A stretch of DNA of 64,000 nt from Stramonita haemastoma (taxonomy: Eukaryota > Mollusca > Gastropoda > Neogastropoda > Muricidae), in NCBI GenBank assembly GCA_030674155.1, contig CM060320.1, positions 36,588,694 through 36,652,693 on the forward strand, read 5' to 3'. This document shows, one piece after another, positions 37,109 through 49,797 of this stretch. How positions within the stretch are numbered: the first letter of the stretch is position 1; each line of letters starts with the position of its first letter. The position numbers and the translations under genes were made by a program. The notes under the pieces are model-generated. The model was not told where the DNA came from, ran no database searches, and worked only from the letters and a program-made list of their open reading frames with translations.

Positions 37109-37385
37109 TGACATTCAGTTCGATTTTTTTTCGTCAAACTGGGAAGAAAGGGCGAGGCTGGGAATCAACCCAGAACCTCACGGTTTACTTGTTGGCAGGC
37201 GAACGTCTTAACCATTCTGCCACCTTCCTTCCTATGACGCATCGATATGCAATTTTCTTGGGACCTGTCGACACGCAATTTTGTTGGGACGCAATAGTAC
37301 GGGCCCCATGGGATTGCTTAATGGGGACCCATTGAGACGGATTTTGGGGGGGGATGCAATGGTACTGGGACATATTGGCATAAAT

Positions 37386-37559
37386 GAAAAGTCCTTCCGA
37401 TGAGACGATAAACCGAGGCCCCGTGTGCGAACGAAGGCATGACATCTTGCGCACACGTTAAATCCTGTTCCGCTTTTCGTAAGAGTAGGCCATACTGTGC
37501 CGGTGGGAACAGATGCTAAGATTTACAAAATTGCATAGGCCTACACCCGGGGACTAGAT

Positions 37560-37591
<32 letters not shown>

Positions 37592-37612
37592 TGAGTGCTT
37601 ATTCCATTATAC
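37386..37612 (+). mobile_element. SINE-A 3' part, sense
   Basis: From gtccttccgatgagacgat to gagtgcttattccattata; directly followed by another SINE-A. Confidence 0.88.
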
Positions 37613-37965
37613 TGGGGGACGGATAGCCTAATGGTCAGAACATTGCGCTGGCAATTTGACGAGTCCGGTCGAGGAGATTTTTCTCCTCGAGTTAACATCA
37701 GTGCTGACTCCACTCTCCCCAAAAGTCCTTCGGATGAGACTTTAAACCGAGGCCCCGTGTGCGAACGCACGCAGAACATCTTGCGCACACGTTAAATCCT
37801 GTTCCTCTTTTCGTAAGAGTAGGCCATCGTGTGCCGGTGGGAACAGATGACATTTACAAAACTGCATACACACGGGGACTAGATGTAAAAAAGCACAAGA
37901 GTGTGTTTATTCTATTATCATCGATATAAAAGAATAAATCAAATCAAATCAAATCAAATCAAATA
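37613..37965 (+). mobile_element. SINE-A, full-length sense, with AAATC tail repeat
   Basis: Head ggacggatagcctaatggtc, complete body, tail aaaagaataaatc then (AAATC)n. Tandem to the previous copy. Confidence 0.9.
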
Positions 37966-38590
37966 CTCGATAAAAAGAATAAAGAAAAGGGGATAGATTC
38001 ACCACACACTTCGAACCCGGACTTTTCGCTTTCTAGGTCGGTGAAAAATAGCTTTAAATTGAAGTCAGACTTGCGTGTTCTTTGATTTTCCTGCGAAGTG
38101 TGACTTGATATCGACCAGGGTTTTCCAGCTGATCGGTTTCAGTGAAGGTCAATATCCTCATACTCTCTGACCTACATAGCCAACACGACGACTTAACACA
38201 GAAGTTGCGTTAATTAAGAGGGGAAGTGAAGAACCGTCTTTCTGGGAAATCACACCACTCAAAGCCCCAACATCGATGTGCTGATAATATGCTACGGGTA
38301 TTATGTTGCTCTAATATTAGGCCTGGTTTCTGTCAGGACTTTCTCATAATAGCGGAAACTTTTCGTTTCTAAAATTAGCTCTGTTTTCAGGGGGAAACCC
38401 ATAGGTGTTGCTGACCATACTCCAGTGTTAGCAAATAGTTGATAACGATACTGGCTCAACTCCTATGAAAATCCTGCTTCACTACCTGAGGTCATGCGTG
38501 CAAACGTACACAAAAATGTTGTGCACGTATTAAAAACTATATACCTTTCCTATGACAGTAGGACAGTTATGTACGGTTGCGTGGATGAAA
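37966..38590. other. Unique intergenic sequence, no gene seen
   Basis: Starts with a SINE-B-like scrap (cgaacccggacttttcgctttctag); otherwise nothing recognised. Confidence 0.45.
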
Positions 38591-38597
38591 AGAAAAT

Positions 38598-38598
38598 A

Positions 38599-38658
<60 letters not shown>

Positions 38659-38666
38659 ACACACAC
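38598..38666. repeat. (CA)n microsatellite
   Basis: Runs up to the retrotransposon relic. Confidence 0.95.
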
Positions 38667-38667
38667 C

Positions 38668-39293
38668 ATATGTCAAATTCTTAGGTGTAATTTTAACTAG
38701 AAAGCTGAGCTGAAAGATGCACATAGACCAGTTAATAACCGAGGCTATAAAAAGACTTAACTTTTTAAAAGTAATAAGTTATCAGGCATGGAGTCAAGAT
38801 ACTAAAATACTAAATACTAAATACTAAAATACTGATACATTTAGCTCAATCTTTAGTACGCTCAAAATTAATCTTTGGACAAGAAGTTTATTTTTCTGCT
38901 GCAGATTACCTGCTTAAAAAACTACAAAGTTTAGACAATAAAGCCATAAAGATAGCACTTGGTGTTCCAGCCCATGCTAACACAGCTAATACCCATAAAG
39001 AAGCACAATTACTATCTCTTTCTGATCAACGAAGATTGGCGGTATCAAAGTACGTGATTCGAAGTCTCTCTATTCCAAATTCAGTAAAAGATGAAATACT
39101 TATGGATCAAGACACTGATTATCCAAAACGAGCATGCGATATTTCATTTCTGCTGTCAATTAAGAATGATACTGATTCATAAATGAAAGAAATTGGCATT
39201 GACATAGCAACGATCCCAAATTTACCGATGGTTCCCCAAATGAATGCCTCCGTGGAAACATATTTCAGCTAACTTTGACATTGATTGCACAGA

Positions 39294-39329
<36 letters not shown>

Positions 39330-39480
39330 ATGAAGATCAAAAGCTTCTCACCATTGATGTAAAAAGTCACATTGAATATAACTATTCCAATCAATTAAAA
39401 GTGTATACTGATGGATCTGTATTGGAATCAGGCAGAAGTGGAGCAGCATTTGTGATTCCTGCTCTAAAAGTGCGAAAGTC
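38668..39480 (+). mobile_element. Non-LTR retrotransposon relic with RNase H motif
   Basis: The plus strand reads VKFLGVILTRKLS, later LQSLDNKAIKIALGVPAHAN, and after a poly-A interruption KVYTDGSVLESGRSGAAFVI. The YTDGS motif is the start of an RNase H domain, as in I-clade and related elements. Stops and frameshifts show it is dead. Confidence 0.75.
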
Positions 39481-39499
39481 GTTTCATTTAGGTGGTTTC

Positions 39500-39692
39500 A
39501 TCTTACGCACGCGTTAAATCCTGTTCCGCTTTTCGTAAGAGTAGACCACACTGTGCCGGTGGGAACAGATGACAAAATTTGCAAGACTGTATACACACGG
39601 GGACTGGATGTAAAAAAAAAAAAAGTACATGAGTGCTTATTCCATTATCCTCGATATAAAATAATAAATGAAATAAAATAAATAAAATAAGC
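39500..39692 (+). mobile_element. SINE-A 3' half, sense
   Basis: acgcgttaaatcctgttccg to tail tcgatataaaataataaat. It interrupts the RNase H region of the relic. Confidence 0.88.
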
Positions 39693-39770
39693 AAAACTGA
39701 GGCAGGATCACAAGCAACTCATAGTGACAGCTGGATCCACGGCATTGAAAGTGTTGGCTGTGATCACACA

Positions 39771-39895
39771 GAAGGAGGAGGAGGAGGAGGAGGAGGAAGG
39801 AGAAAAGAAGAAGAAGAAGAAGAAAGAAGAAGAAGAAGAAGAAGAAGAAGAAGAAGAAGAAGAAGAAGAAGAAGAAGAAGAAGAAGAAGAAGAAG

Positions 39896-39942
<47 letters not shown>

Positions 39943-39943
39943 G
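39771..39943. repeat. Compound (GAG)(GAA)(CAA) microsatellite
   Basis: GAG, then GAA about 25 units, then CAA about 15 units. Confidence 0.97.
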
Positions 39944-40260
39944 AAAGATATGTGTTGTTTTCCTGCCAAATTAACCCCCTATTTTCTTCTCCAGTATCAC
40001 TCTCGTGATCCTCTTTTATCATGGGGCTCTTTTGAAGCCCCCAAATGCATTGAAAGTGCCGATAAGATGTCATGTGTACAGAAGTGGTGATTTAATCATT
40101 TTTAAAAGCCTTGATATACAGTAAAACTGACTATCCATGTATTTAGACATCAAATAAAGCAAAACAATAGCAAATAAACAGAAAAAAACAACCACAAACC
40201 TAATCGGAATACTGAAAACAAGCGGGACCCCCGTTTAAATATAGTTTAAATTATTACTAC

Positions 40261-40388
40261 CTAGAACCGGAAATGGGGAGTTCCGGAAGTACTGGCTATC
40301 ACACAAGAGATTCATTTTGGAAATCGACGCCATCTTGTACTACGGCTGTTTCTTCTCTCCGTATCGAACTTGTGTACTATTTCCAAGA
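40261..40388 (+). promoter_or_regulatory. NXF1 proximal promoter / 5' UTR with ETS and YY1 motifs
   Basis: ACCGGAAATG (40266-40275) and TTCCGGAAGT (40281-40290) match the ETS core; GCCATCTTG (40329-40337) is a YY1 half-site. A pyrimidine-rich stretch TTTCTTCTCTCC follows. No TATA box is seen. This is the usual arrangement for a housekeeping gene; the start of transcription is not known. Confidence 0.55.
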
Positions 40389-40452
40389 ATGCAGCGTTCT
40401 AACAGTGATTTTTCTATAACTACTGGACGAGATGGATCTCGCACGTTTGGAG
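40389..40452 (+). CDS. NXF1: NXF1 exon 1
   Basis: ATG with A at -3; reads [20 protein letters not shown] then G, donor GGAG|gtaatg, phase 1. Confidence 0.75.
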
Positions 40453-40765
40453 GTAATGTCTTTAACTTAGAAACTTTTCAGTTTTGTTTTGTGAGAAGGT
40501 GATGTTGTGTTGACTTCTGTCACTTTTGGTATTCGACCTAGATCTAGGCCTCCATTTACTTGTTAGGATGTTAGGCCTAGGCCTAGTATTTCGCCTAGCT
40601 CGGGGCATGTGCCAGAGCGTACACAAGTCGTTATTTGTCATTGGAAATGTGCCTGTTTACTAATCATCTTGTTTTAATTTATGCCAGAATTGGTTGATCT
40701 AAGTTTAGTAAGAGTTTTAATGCCGTACAAAATTGACATGAGTACATCATGTAGATCACGGACAG

Positions 40766-40823
<58 letters not shown>

Positions 40824-40858
40824 TCTCTCTCTTCTCTCTCCTTCTCTTTTCTCTCTCT

Positions 40859-40917
<59 letters not shown>

Positions 40918-41266
40918 TAGCCTAGTGGTCAGAACATTGCGCTGGCAATTTGACGACCCGTGTTCGAGTCCGGTCGAGGAGATTTTTCTCCTGGAGTTAA
41001 CATCAGTACTGACTCCACTCTCCCCAAAAGTCCTTCGGATGAGACTTAAAACCGAGGCCCCGTGTGCGAACGCACGTAGAACATCTTGCGCACACGTTAA
41101 ATCCTGTTCCGCTTTTCAGTTTTCCTAAGAGGAGGCCATCCTGTGCCGGTGGGAACAGATGACACTTACAAAACTGCATACACATGGGGACTGGATGTAA
41201 AAAAGCACAAGAGCGCTTATTCCATTATCCTCAATATAAAAGAATAAATAAATCAATCAGTTTATT

Positions 41267-41315
<49 letters not shown>

Positions 41316-41322
41316 GTCTCTG

Positions 41323-41353
<31 letters not shown>

Positions 41354-41358
41354 GTCTC

Positions 41359-41391
<33 letters not shown>

Positions 41392-41393
41392 CT

Positions 41394-41442
<49 letters not shown>

Positions 41443-44400
41443 CTCCCCCTCCCTCTCTCTCTAGTCTTGTGTCTTTTCCTCACTGTTCCACTCCTCCCGG
41501 ACCTTTTTGTTGGTGGTGGTTCTTTCCTATTCCACCTTCATCGCCTTCCATTCCTCATTTGCTGTCTCTGTGTAAGCCTGTAAATTGGTAGGCTATGCTG
41601 GTTTTTAGGACTGCCAGCGCTTGGTCCCACCTGTATCTTTGCCTGTTCTCTAGTAGTATGCTGGTCTGGCTTAGGGAACTGGTCTGTAGCCAGTGTACTG
41701 AGTGTAGGCTTGGTCCTTATTATACATTGGCTGTGCAGAGTAGCTGGATCTGTGCTTGGCCGTTTGTTGGATTAGTCTGCATATCAGATGGTGTGGAGAA
41801 GCTTGAGACAATTCCATGATTGAAACTCATGACTAAGATAGTATCAACAGGATTGATGTCTAATGGTCTTGACCAATCAGGCAATCTACTATAGGAGTAT
41901 ATAAGATTATAACACCATCTCCATCTGTCAACAGTGTTGTTGTTGAAAAGAACAAGAAAAAAAACATATTAATATAATGTAGAGAGCTGTGTTTGCAGAA
42001 CATGATGACCGATGGGCACCCGTGGTCATGGGAACAGGCGAAAATTCAACAACAAGAACTATGGAAGAGGGCCACCACGAGGTCGCAGGGGAGGAAGAGG
42101 TGGGAATACCTATTACCAAGGTGGTAGCAACTCCAGCACTTCACTGGATCAAGAGGGAGATGTCATGATGGGAGGAGATATGGATCAAAGATCTGCCAGA
42201 CGATAGTGAGTATAGTAAATACTATTAGTAATGTTCTGATGGTGTATCTGGTTTTGTCATTGTGATTTTATGACTTTAAGGTGTTATAGTTAGAACAGAG
42301 ACAGTCCCTTTGTTGTTCCTGTAGTCAGATGCTCTCAGGCGAGCAAGAAATTATACATAATGGATGGATCAGTGGTCTAGAGGTAACGCACCTGCGTAGA
42401 AAGTGAAAAGTCTGGGTCGGAAGTATGCGATGATAGTTCGATCCTTATTTGGGCCAGAAACTTTTCCCCCATTTATGAGACCATGAATGGTGGTCTTGGT
42501 CCAAGTCTTTCAGATGGGGCGATAAACCAAGGTCCTGTGTGTTACATGGAATTATCTAGCGCACTTTAGCCCAATGCCCCCTGACTTAAAATGACACAGT
42601 ATGGTAATGCAGATCTAACATCATATTTTTCTCTAACTTTAAGAAATTCGGCTAAAGCTAACATTCAAGACCTTTTAAAAAATCTAACCCACTGCTGTTT
42701 ATACAGACCATTAAATATGTATGGTGAAGACAGACAGAAATATAGTGAGGGCAGAAAGACTTTGCTTTAAAAAAATTTAAACTGCACATGTGTATAATTT
42801 ATGGTGTCAAAGCAAAAGTAGCTAGTGACACATACAATGTATACAGTATGTATGTTGATTTTCAGTTTTTAGTATTGTTTAAAATTTTGAGTCAAGCAAC
42901 CATATGGTTGGTGATGACACATTATTTTTTTCTATTTCCAGCTTATATCTGTAAGAAGTAATTAGAGATGTACATATATATATATGAGAAAAAGGTTTTT
43001 TTTTGTTTGTTTGTTGTTGGGTTGGTTGTTTTTTTGCAGACTTAAGACTCAGAGCAGTATTTACCTATGTTCATTGTTATTTTGTTGGAAGCTAAGGTCT
43101 GGTCTTGTAATTTCTCTTTGATTTAAATTTTCAGTCTATAATTTGTTTTTAATCTTAACTGGGTTTGGGTTTGTTGTTGGTTTTTTGTTGTTGTAAATTT
43201 GGAAACAAACCACCTTAATGTTTCTGCTGTAGTGTATGCAGAACTTTTTTGCTTCATGTTTGGCAGGCTTATGATTTCCCTAAAGAATGACCAGTAAAAT
43301 CACTGTAATGTTAGCCTGTGATATAGATTTGTACTTTACTACTTACCATGTTCACCCTAATTTACAGCAATCCACTGGGCGCTCGTCCCTTATCTCGTCA
43401 TGGAAAAGGTGGTAACCAGCACGGCAGGAACAACAGACACGGTAACCACCATAGCGCTTCAGCACTGTCAAACCTTGGGCTTCCTGTACAAAGTTCTGTG
43501 AGAGGCTGGTATAAAGTGACGGTAAGCGGCTGACACAACTCACAGTTGTCTAATTTTTGGGTTGATGAATAATCGTTAAACTGTATCACCGAAAGCATGT
43601 TAGGTTGCTCTGAAAATTATGAAAATGTATTGTATTTATTGGGGAAGACCCCTCCTTTTTTTTTGGGGGGGGGGGGGGGGGTTCACGAATATAAAATAGA
43701 AAAGCAGTTATTCAGTTAAGTCTATACAAGAAATCAGTTGATGACACCAGAAAAATAAGGGGAAAACTGACCTGCTTTGATATGCTTTTGAAAGCAGCTT
43801 TTTTTTTTTTTTTTATAAAGATAATATTTAAGGTTAACTCGTACAGTGTGATGGACCACGGTTATGGCCTTCTGTTAAACTGCAATGAGCCATAATTGTG
43901 GTTTTGTTTACATAAGGTTTGACATCAATCGACTACCATCAGTAGCTCTCAGAAAACTGCCTTGTTTTCATTTGGTTGTGTCCTTCACCTGTTGAACTTC
44001 TATTTCTTTGTGTAAATTTTAGGATGCTGGGAGGGACAAAGATCTCAAGAGGAATGTTATTGACACCAGAGAGTCTGAGTCAATTGTTGGAAATTGTTGG
44101 AAACCATAGAGTACTGATGGTGAATGGAGTAGACCTCTTATCTTGAGGCTACCATGTGTTCAACACATGTTGACTTTGTTTTGTTGTTAATTCTGTTTTG
44201 TGTCACTGCCATGAAAGGGGTTGGAGTTGATGAAGAGAGGGGGGGGGGGGGGGGGGGGGAGGGGTTACCTGTCAGCGGAGTTTTTTCAATACAATTTGTG
44301 GGACATAACTACAGCTACATACTAGTCAATGCTTTTTGTTTTATGTATCGCATTCTACATTGTCTCTACTTTGAAAAAAAATGTGTAGGTTTATCTATCT

Positions 44401-45880
44401 AGAGTTATTTATGAACATATCTAAACCCTGGAACAGAACAAAAATCACTAAATGTGAATAGACATTAAACTGAAAATACATACAAACAGAACAAAGGTAG
44501 CTGCAGCTTAAGATTCTGTGTTAAGTGTAATTTGTGCAAGCAACAGTAATTATATCCAGCAGTGCAAGGGTTTAAAGAAAAGAATCTATCAATGTATGTC
44601 ATTTATGGTTGTGTGAGTAAAAGAAAGAAAGATGAAATTTATGACATTTGTACCGTTTACTACACATGACATCCAGTTTTGTTCAGTCTCACAGTAAAAG
44701 CAAAATGTTATGAGTGGATTTGCTCCAGTGTTGGAAATATATGTTTGTCATCCATGACTAAGTATAATCATGAAGATGCTTACATTTTCAGATTCCATAT
44801 GGAAAAAAGGTGGAGAAACAGAAGTTGTTGGATCTGCTTGGAAGCTGTGTACCGAGCAACTTCCGCCCCTTGCAGTTCGGCTATCAAGGCCACTGTGCTG
44901 TTTTCTTCCTGGATAATGCAGATGTCGCTGACATTCTCAAAAGGCACAGCAGAGCTTTCAACCTTCCTGACCAAAATTCAAAGGTAGGCTTGTTTTAGTA
45001 GTATGTTTAAAAGTAACACTTTGTGTGATTATTTGATTATTGCCTCCTCCCTGTCCCCCTTCAACATGGCCTTCAGCAGTGGTATAATTTGTTGTTGTTT
45101 TTTAAAAAGCAGCTATGTAATGCTTGCTAGCCAGACGGTGGCAAATATTAATGAAGCTAGTGAAAAAAGTATTTGAGAGTTTCAAACTCGGACTGATTAG
45201 GTTTTAGTATATTGCATAAATTGAGAGGCAGTGTTTCGTTTTTAACAAGTCATGCTTCTTTGTCAGGCTCTACAGCTTCTGGATCTGGTTCATTATTATC
45301 ATCCTGTCTTCTTTCTCTGTGTGTCATCTGTCTTGTCTTTGTGCATGTTGGGCAAAAGTGGTTTTAAATTTGAATTATAGACTTCTTTTTTTATTTAATT
45401 TTTTTTTGGTCTTACTTTATGCACATCATTATATTTCTTTACAATGAGTTTATACAGGAAGTCAGTTTCAGGCTTTTTTTTTTGGTCTGAACTGCAAAAC
45501 TGAAATGGACAGCCAGATGGTTCTTGATCTAAATTTGTGTCCAACATATCCCATGTCTCGTGCAGATGCTGATCAATGTTCGGCCCAGCAGTCCCCCGTT
45601 CACTGCGTTGAACGACGACACCAAAGCCAAGCTGACGACAGTGATGAGCGCCCGTTATGACGCCTCTGTGAAGGTTTTGGATCTGACCTCCCTTCACAGT
45701 GACCAAGCATTGCAACATGATGGCCTGTTCATTCCCTTGAACAGACCCAACATGGCCAACTGTGTTGCCCAGATCATTGGAAAGAATATACCTGAGGTGG
45801 GTGGTCTCTCTTTGTGATGTTTTAATTAAATTCAGTGCAGGCTAGTATTGACTGGCTCTAATAGTGAGGTCCACACACAC

Positions 45881-45929
<49 letters not shown>

Positions 45930-47111
45930 ATAGTTTCGAGAAAACCATTGATTAATAATGTTGCTTGGATTATTTCCAGGTCTTCTGTAAATATGTTATG
46001 GTAGGTTTTTTTGTTTGTTTAGTCTAATATCACCAAGTGTGAATAGACTTTAAATTGAACTACAACAACACACACACATATGAAAAGGAAACAACCCACA
46101 AAAACAATTTGTAGTTGTTTTTATGCTTTCCAAGACAATCTCTATATTATAAAAAAAAAAAAAAATAATGCACATAACAGCAATATCCCATGTCTCGCTC
46201 GTGCAGCTGGTGGGACTGAACGTGAGCAAGAACCGCTTGCTGTCGTTGTCGTCCTTGAAGGACATGACAACCAACGCTCCAAACGTGACCTCCTTGAACC
46301 TTGGCCAGAACCAGCTGTACCGCATTGAAGAGCTGGACAAGATCAAATGCTGGAACCTGGTGGAGCTCGTTCTGGATGAAAACCCATTGTGTAACAAGTT
46401 CTCTTCCCAAACGGACTACATCAGGTATGGAGCTCCTATCACCTAAGATTGTTAAAGTCTTTTGAAGGGTTCTTTATGTGTGTTGTGTTGACAGTACACT
46501 AAGTGGTTTTCTTCCTGCTTGAAGAAACACAGCCCCCATTATCCAAGACTATCTCAGTTGTCCTGAAAGGTTGTGGCTTCATGTTCTGTTGGCAAAAGGG
46601 GGGGGGGGGGGGGGGTTGTTTTTTTTTCTAATGGGGGAAAAACTGCTGAGGTTGAAGAATTATGGGAAACGGAGGTGAAGGAGATGATTAGCATTGTGTG
46701 TGAGAGACACGCTGCAGCTTAAGGGGAATATTGACATTATGTATGAAGCAAGCTGTCGCTTTACAACTCTAAAGCTAGATGCTGAATTGGCTCTCATATG
46801 TATCATGTTATCTGATAAGAAAATCATTAACATCTGATGAGTAGTAGGCTTCATTGCAATGTTTTTAAAGGTGTTTTTAGCTGTTTGCAGGAGTCCTAAT
46901 GGTGCAGGCATCTAAACATACTTTAAATACACCTGGAAAGTGGTGCAGAACTAGATTAGCTTGTTTGTTAAAAAATCTGTTGAACACTCGCTTGCCATTT
47001 AAACTAATGGATTTTGAAACAGAGCACACAAAAAAGAGAGAGAATGTTGTTGATGTGTGTGCTGAACAGAGGCTTTCAATTTCTCTTGTCTTTGTCTGCC
47101 CTCACCCGTCT

Positions 47112-47143
<32 letters not shown>

Positions 47144-48623
47144 CCCCTTCCCCACTGACACTCCCTCTCTGTTCTCCTTATTTTGGATCAGTGATCTTTG
47201 AGGGTTTTTTCCCCGAAAGATACGTATTTCTTTCCTTTTATTTTCTCAGAGCTGCCAAACCTTTTCTTAGGCAAAATAGGGTCTACTATTATTTCTCAAA
47301 ATAGCATTTGCTTGCAAGGAGAAAAGGTTGTATAGTTTCTCTGTAGCTTTGCATAATCTTAGGTTTTTATGTCAGTGGCTAGTCAGAAATGTTCATGTTT
47401 GTGTCTTCTCACTGGTTGAATGCCAAACCAGTTCATGCCGTTTGCTGAATATAAAGTGTGAGAAAAAGAATCAGACAAAGTTCTTTCATGTTTTGCAAGA
47501 TCTTCTGAGAGGGTGTTCTTGCCCAGTGAGCTGTCAGAGCCCTTTCCGAGTTGTGAACTCTGCACCATACACATTTTTTGGGGAGGGAGGGGGTGTATTA
47601 ATAGGTAAAGGTACGTAAAGGTAAGCCTTTACCTTTACCTTTTGACAACACAACATCTAACAGTGCATCTATTTCAGATGATGCCATTGCTTTATTTTTT
47701 TTGGGGGGGGGTATCAAGCTGGAAACTAGTTTCAGCAAATCCTGTTCCCAAATTCCAGTGTAGATCAACAGCTTTTGGAAGGATAGCCTGTCACCAGTGT
47801 GGAAGAAATGACAGCTATGGCATGCAACATACATGTATACGTAAACTAGAAAACACAACTTTTCATGGTGTGTTTTAAAATTTGCAAAGTTCTTTTGTCT
47901 TTGTTGTGTGGCAAATATTCCTGTCAATCACTAGATGAATTGTCTTCTACTGTGTTTGGAGGTTGGCAGCTCTGTGAAATTGGTGGTGTGTATGTGCATA
48001 ATTTTGTCTTGTTTGTGAGACACAGGGTGACGTCTGGGTGGGTTGATGTCGAGGAGACGCTGGTGACTGGCTGTCACTGTCCTCTTCACTGCATTTCTAC
48101 ATCACTCAAATGTCTCTCTCTCTCTCTCTCTGTGCTGTCACTGTCCTCTTCACTGCATTTCTACATCACTCAAATGTCTCTCTCTCTCTCTCTCTCTCTG
48201 CTGTCACTGTCCTCTTCACTGCATTTCTACATCACTCAAATGTCTCTCTCTCTCTCTCTCTGCTGTCACTGTCCTCTTCACTGCATTTCTACATCACTCA
48301 AATGTCTCTCTCTCTCTATGCTGTCACTGTCCTCTTCACTGCATTTCTACATCACTCAAATGTCTCTCTATGCTGTCACTGTTCTCTTCACTGCATTTCT
48401 ACATCACTCAAATGTCTTTCTCTCTATGCTGTCACTGTCCTCTTCACTGCATTTCTACATCACTCAAATGTCTTTCTCTCTATGCTGTCACTGTCCTCTT
48501 CACTGCATTTCTACATCACTCAAATGTCTTTCTCTCTATGCTGTCACTGTCCTCTTCACTGCATTTCTACATCACTCAAATGTCTCTATGCTGTCACTGT
48601 CCTCTTCACTTCATTCCATCACT

Positions 48624-48708
<85 letters not shown>

Positions 48709-49766
48709 TGTCTCTGTCATCTTCACTGCTTTTCTGCATGACTTGGCTCTGTACATCACATGCATAATATTTAAAGTGTAGTATGAGGAAAAGCTTAATA
48801 ATAGCAGTTCTTTGCACATGTTGTGAGCTCATTTTCTTTTTAAACAAAGCAGCAAGAGAATAGAAATAAAGACCATACACACGAAAAAGAAGCAAGTTAA
48901 AGGAAGGGATTTTGTCATTATATGGAATGATGAATATAAAATTTACCTGACAGTCCATATCTGACGTAAGGCATCTTCTGTTTCAAAATCTGTTACGTGT
49001 AATATACTGGAGTTTCTTATAACTTGTTGTTAAGCATTTATAGCCATGCAGTTTTTTTGTGCACCAACATGCTGGGATATTCCAAAGTTTCACTGGATAT
49101 AGAACCTGGATGGTTCAGGGGAAGAAAACAAGATTTTCAAAGAAATACTGATTCATCTCTAAGTATGGCGAGGCTCATTTTGACCATTTCATATTTCCTC
49201 TCTTGTAGTATGAAAAATCTTTTTCAAGGCTCTGATGTCTGTTGTCATTATTTGCGTACTTTGTGTACCATTACTGGGGGGGAAAAATTCATTTCAGACT
49301 ATGAGGCAACTTTTGCCAAGCTTAATTTTTCTTTAATGTCCTGATATCATACTTATCTGTTCCACTCTCATCTTCTCTTTACTTGTGATAGCTGGTACAG
49401 GTAAGTATTTCTTTAGTTAACTTTTTTGGTTCGAAATTACTGCTCAGTTTTGTGTGTATTATTGAGTTATGTATTATGTAAATGCCCGTGGTATAAGTTG
49501 TGTTCATTGTGTTATTCATGACTTTACTATTGCAACAACTAGTGGACAGAACGTAGATCTACATTTCAGACTGTTCTGTCATGTGTTTTATAAGATGCAG
49601 CTTAAATGCCAATAGAAAATCCCATCTGTGGTTATCACCATAGTTTATGGTAACATGTCAAGGGTGGGTTTAGGGACAGAGAATGTAATGTTTCTGTGGC
49701 ACATGTCCATGAATATATGTGTGTTTGTGTGTGTGTGTCTGTGTCTGTGTCTGTGCGTGTGACACA

Positions 49767-49797
<31 letters not shown>

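Noticed and set aside
47865..48767. 300-codon open frame in the NXF1 intron
   Set aside because: It is a minisatellite whose unit happens to stay open; open frames occur in other phases too.
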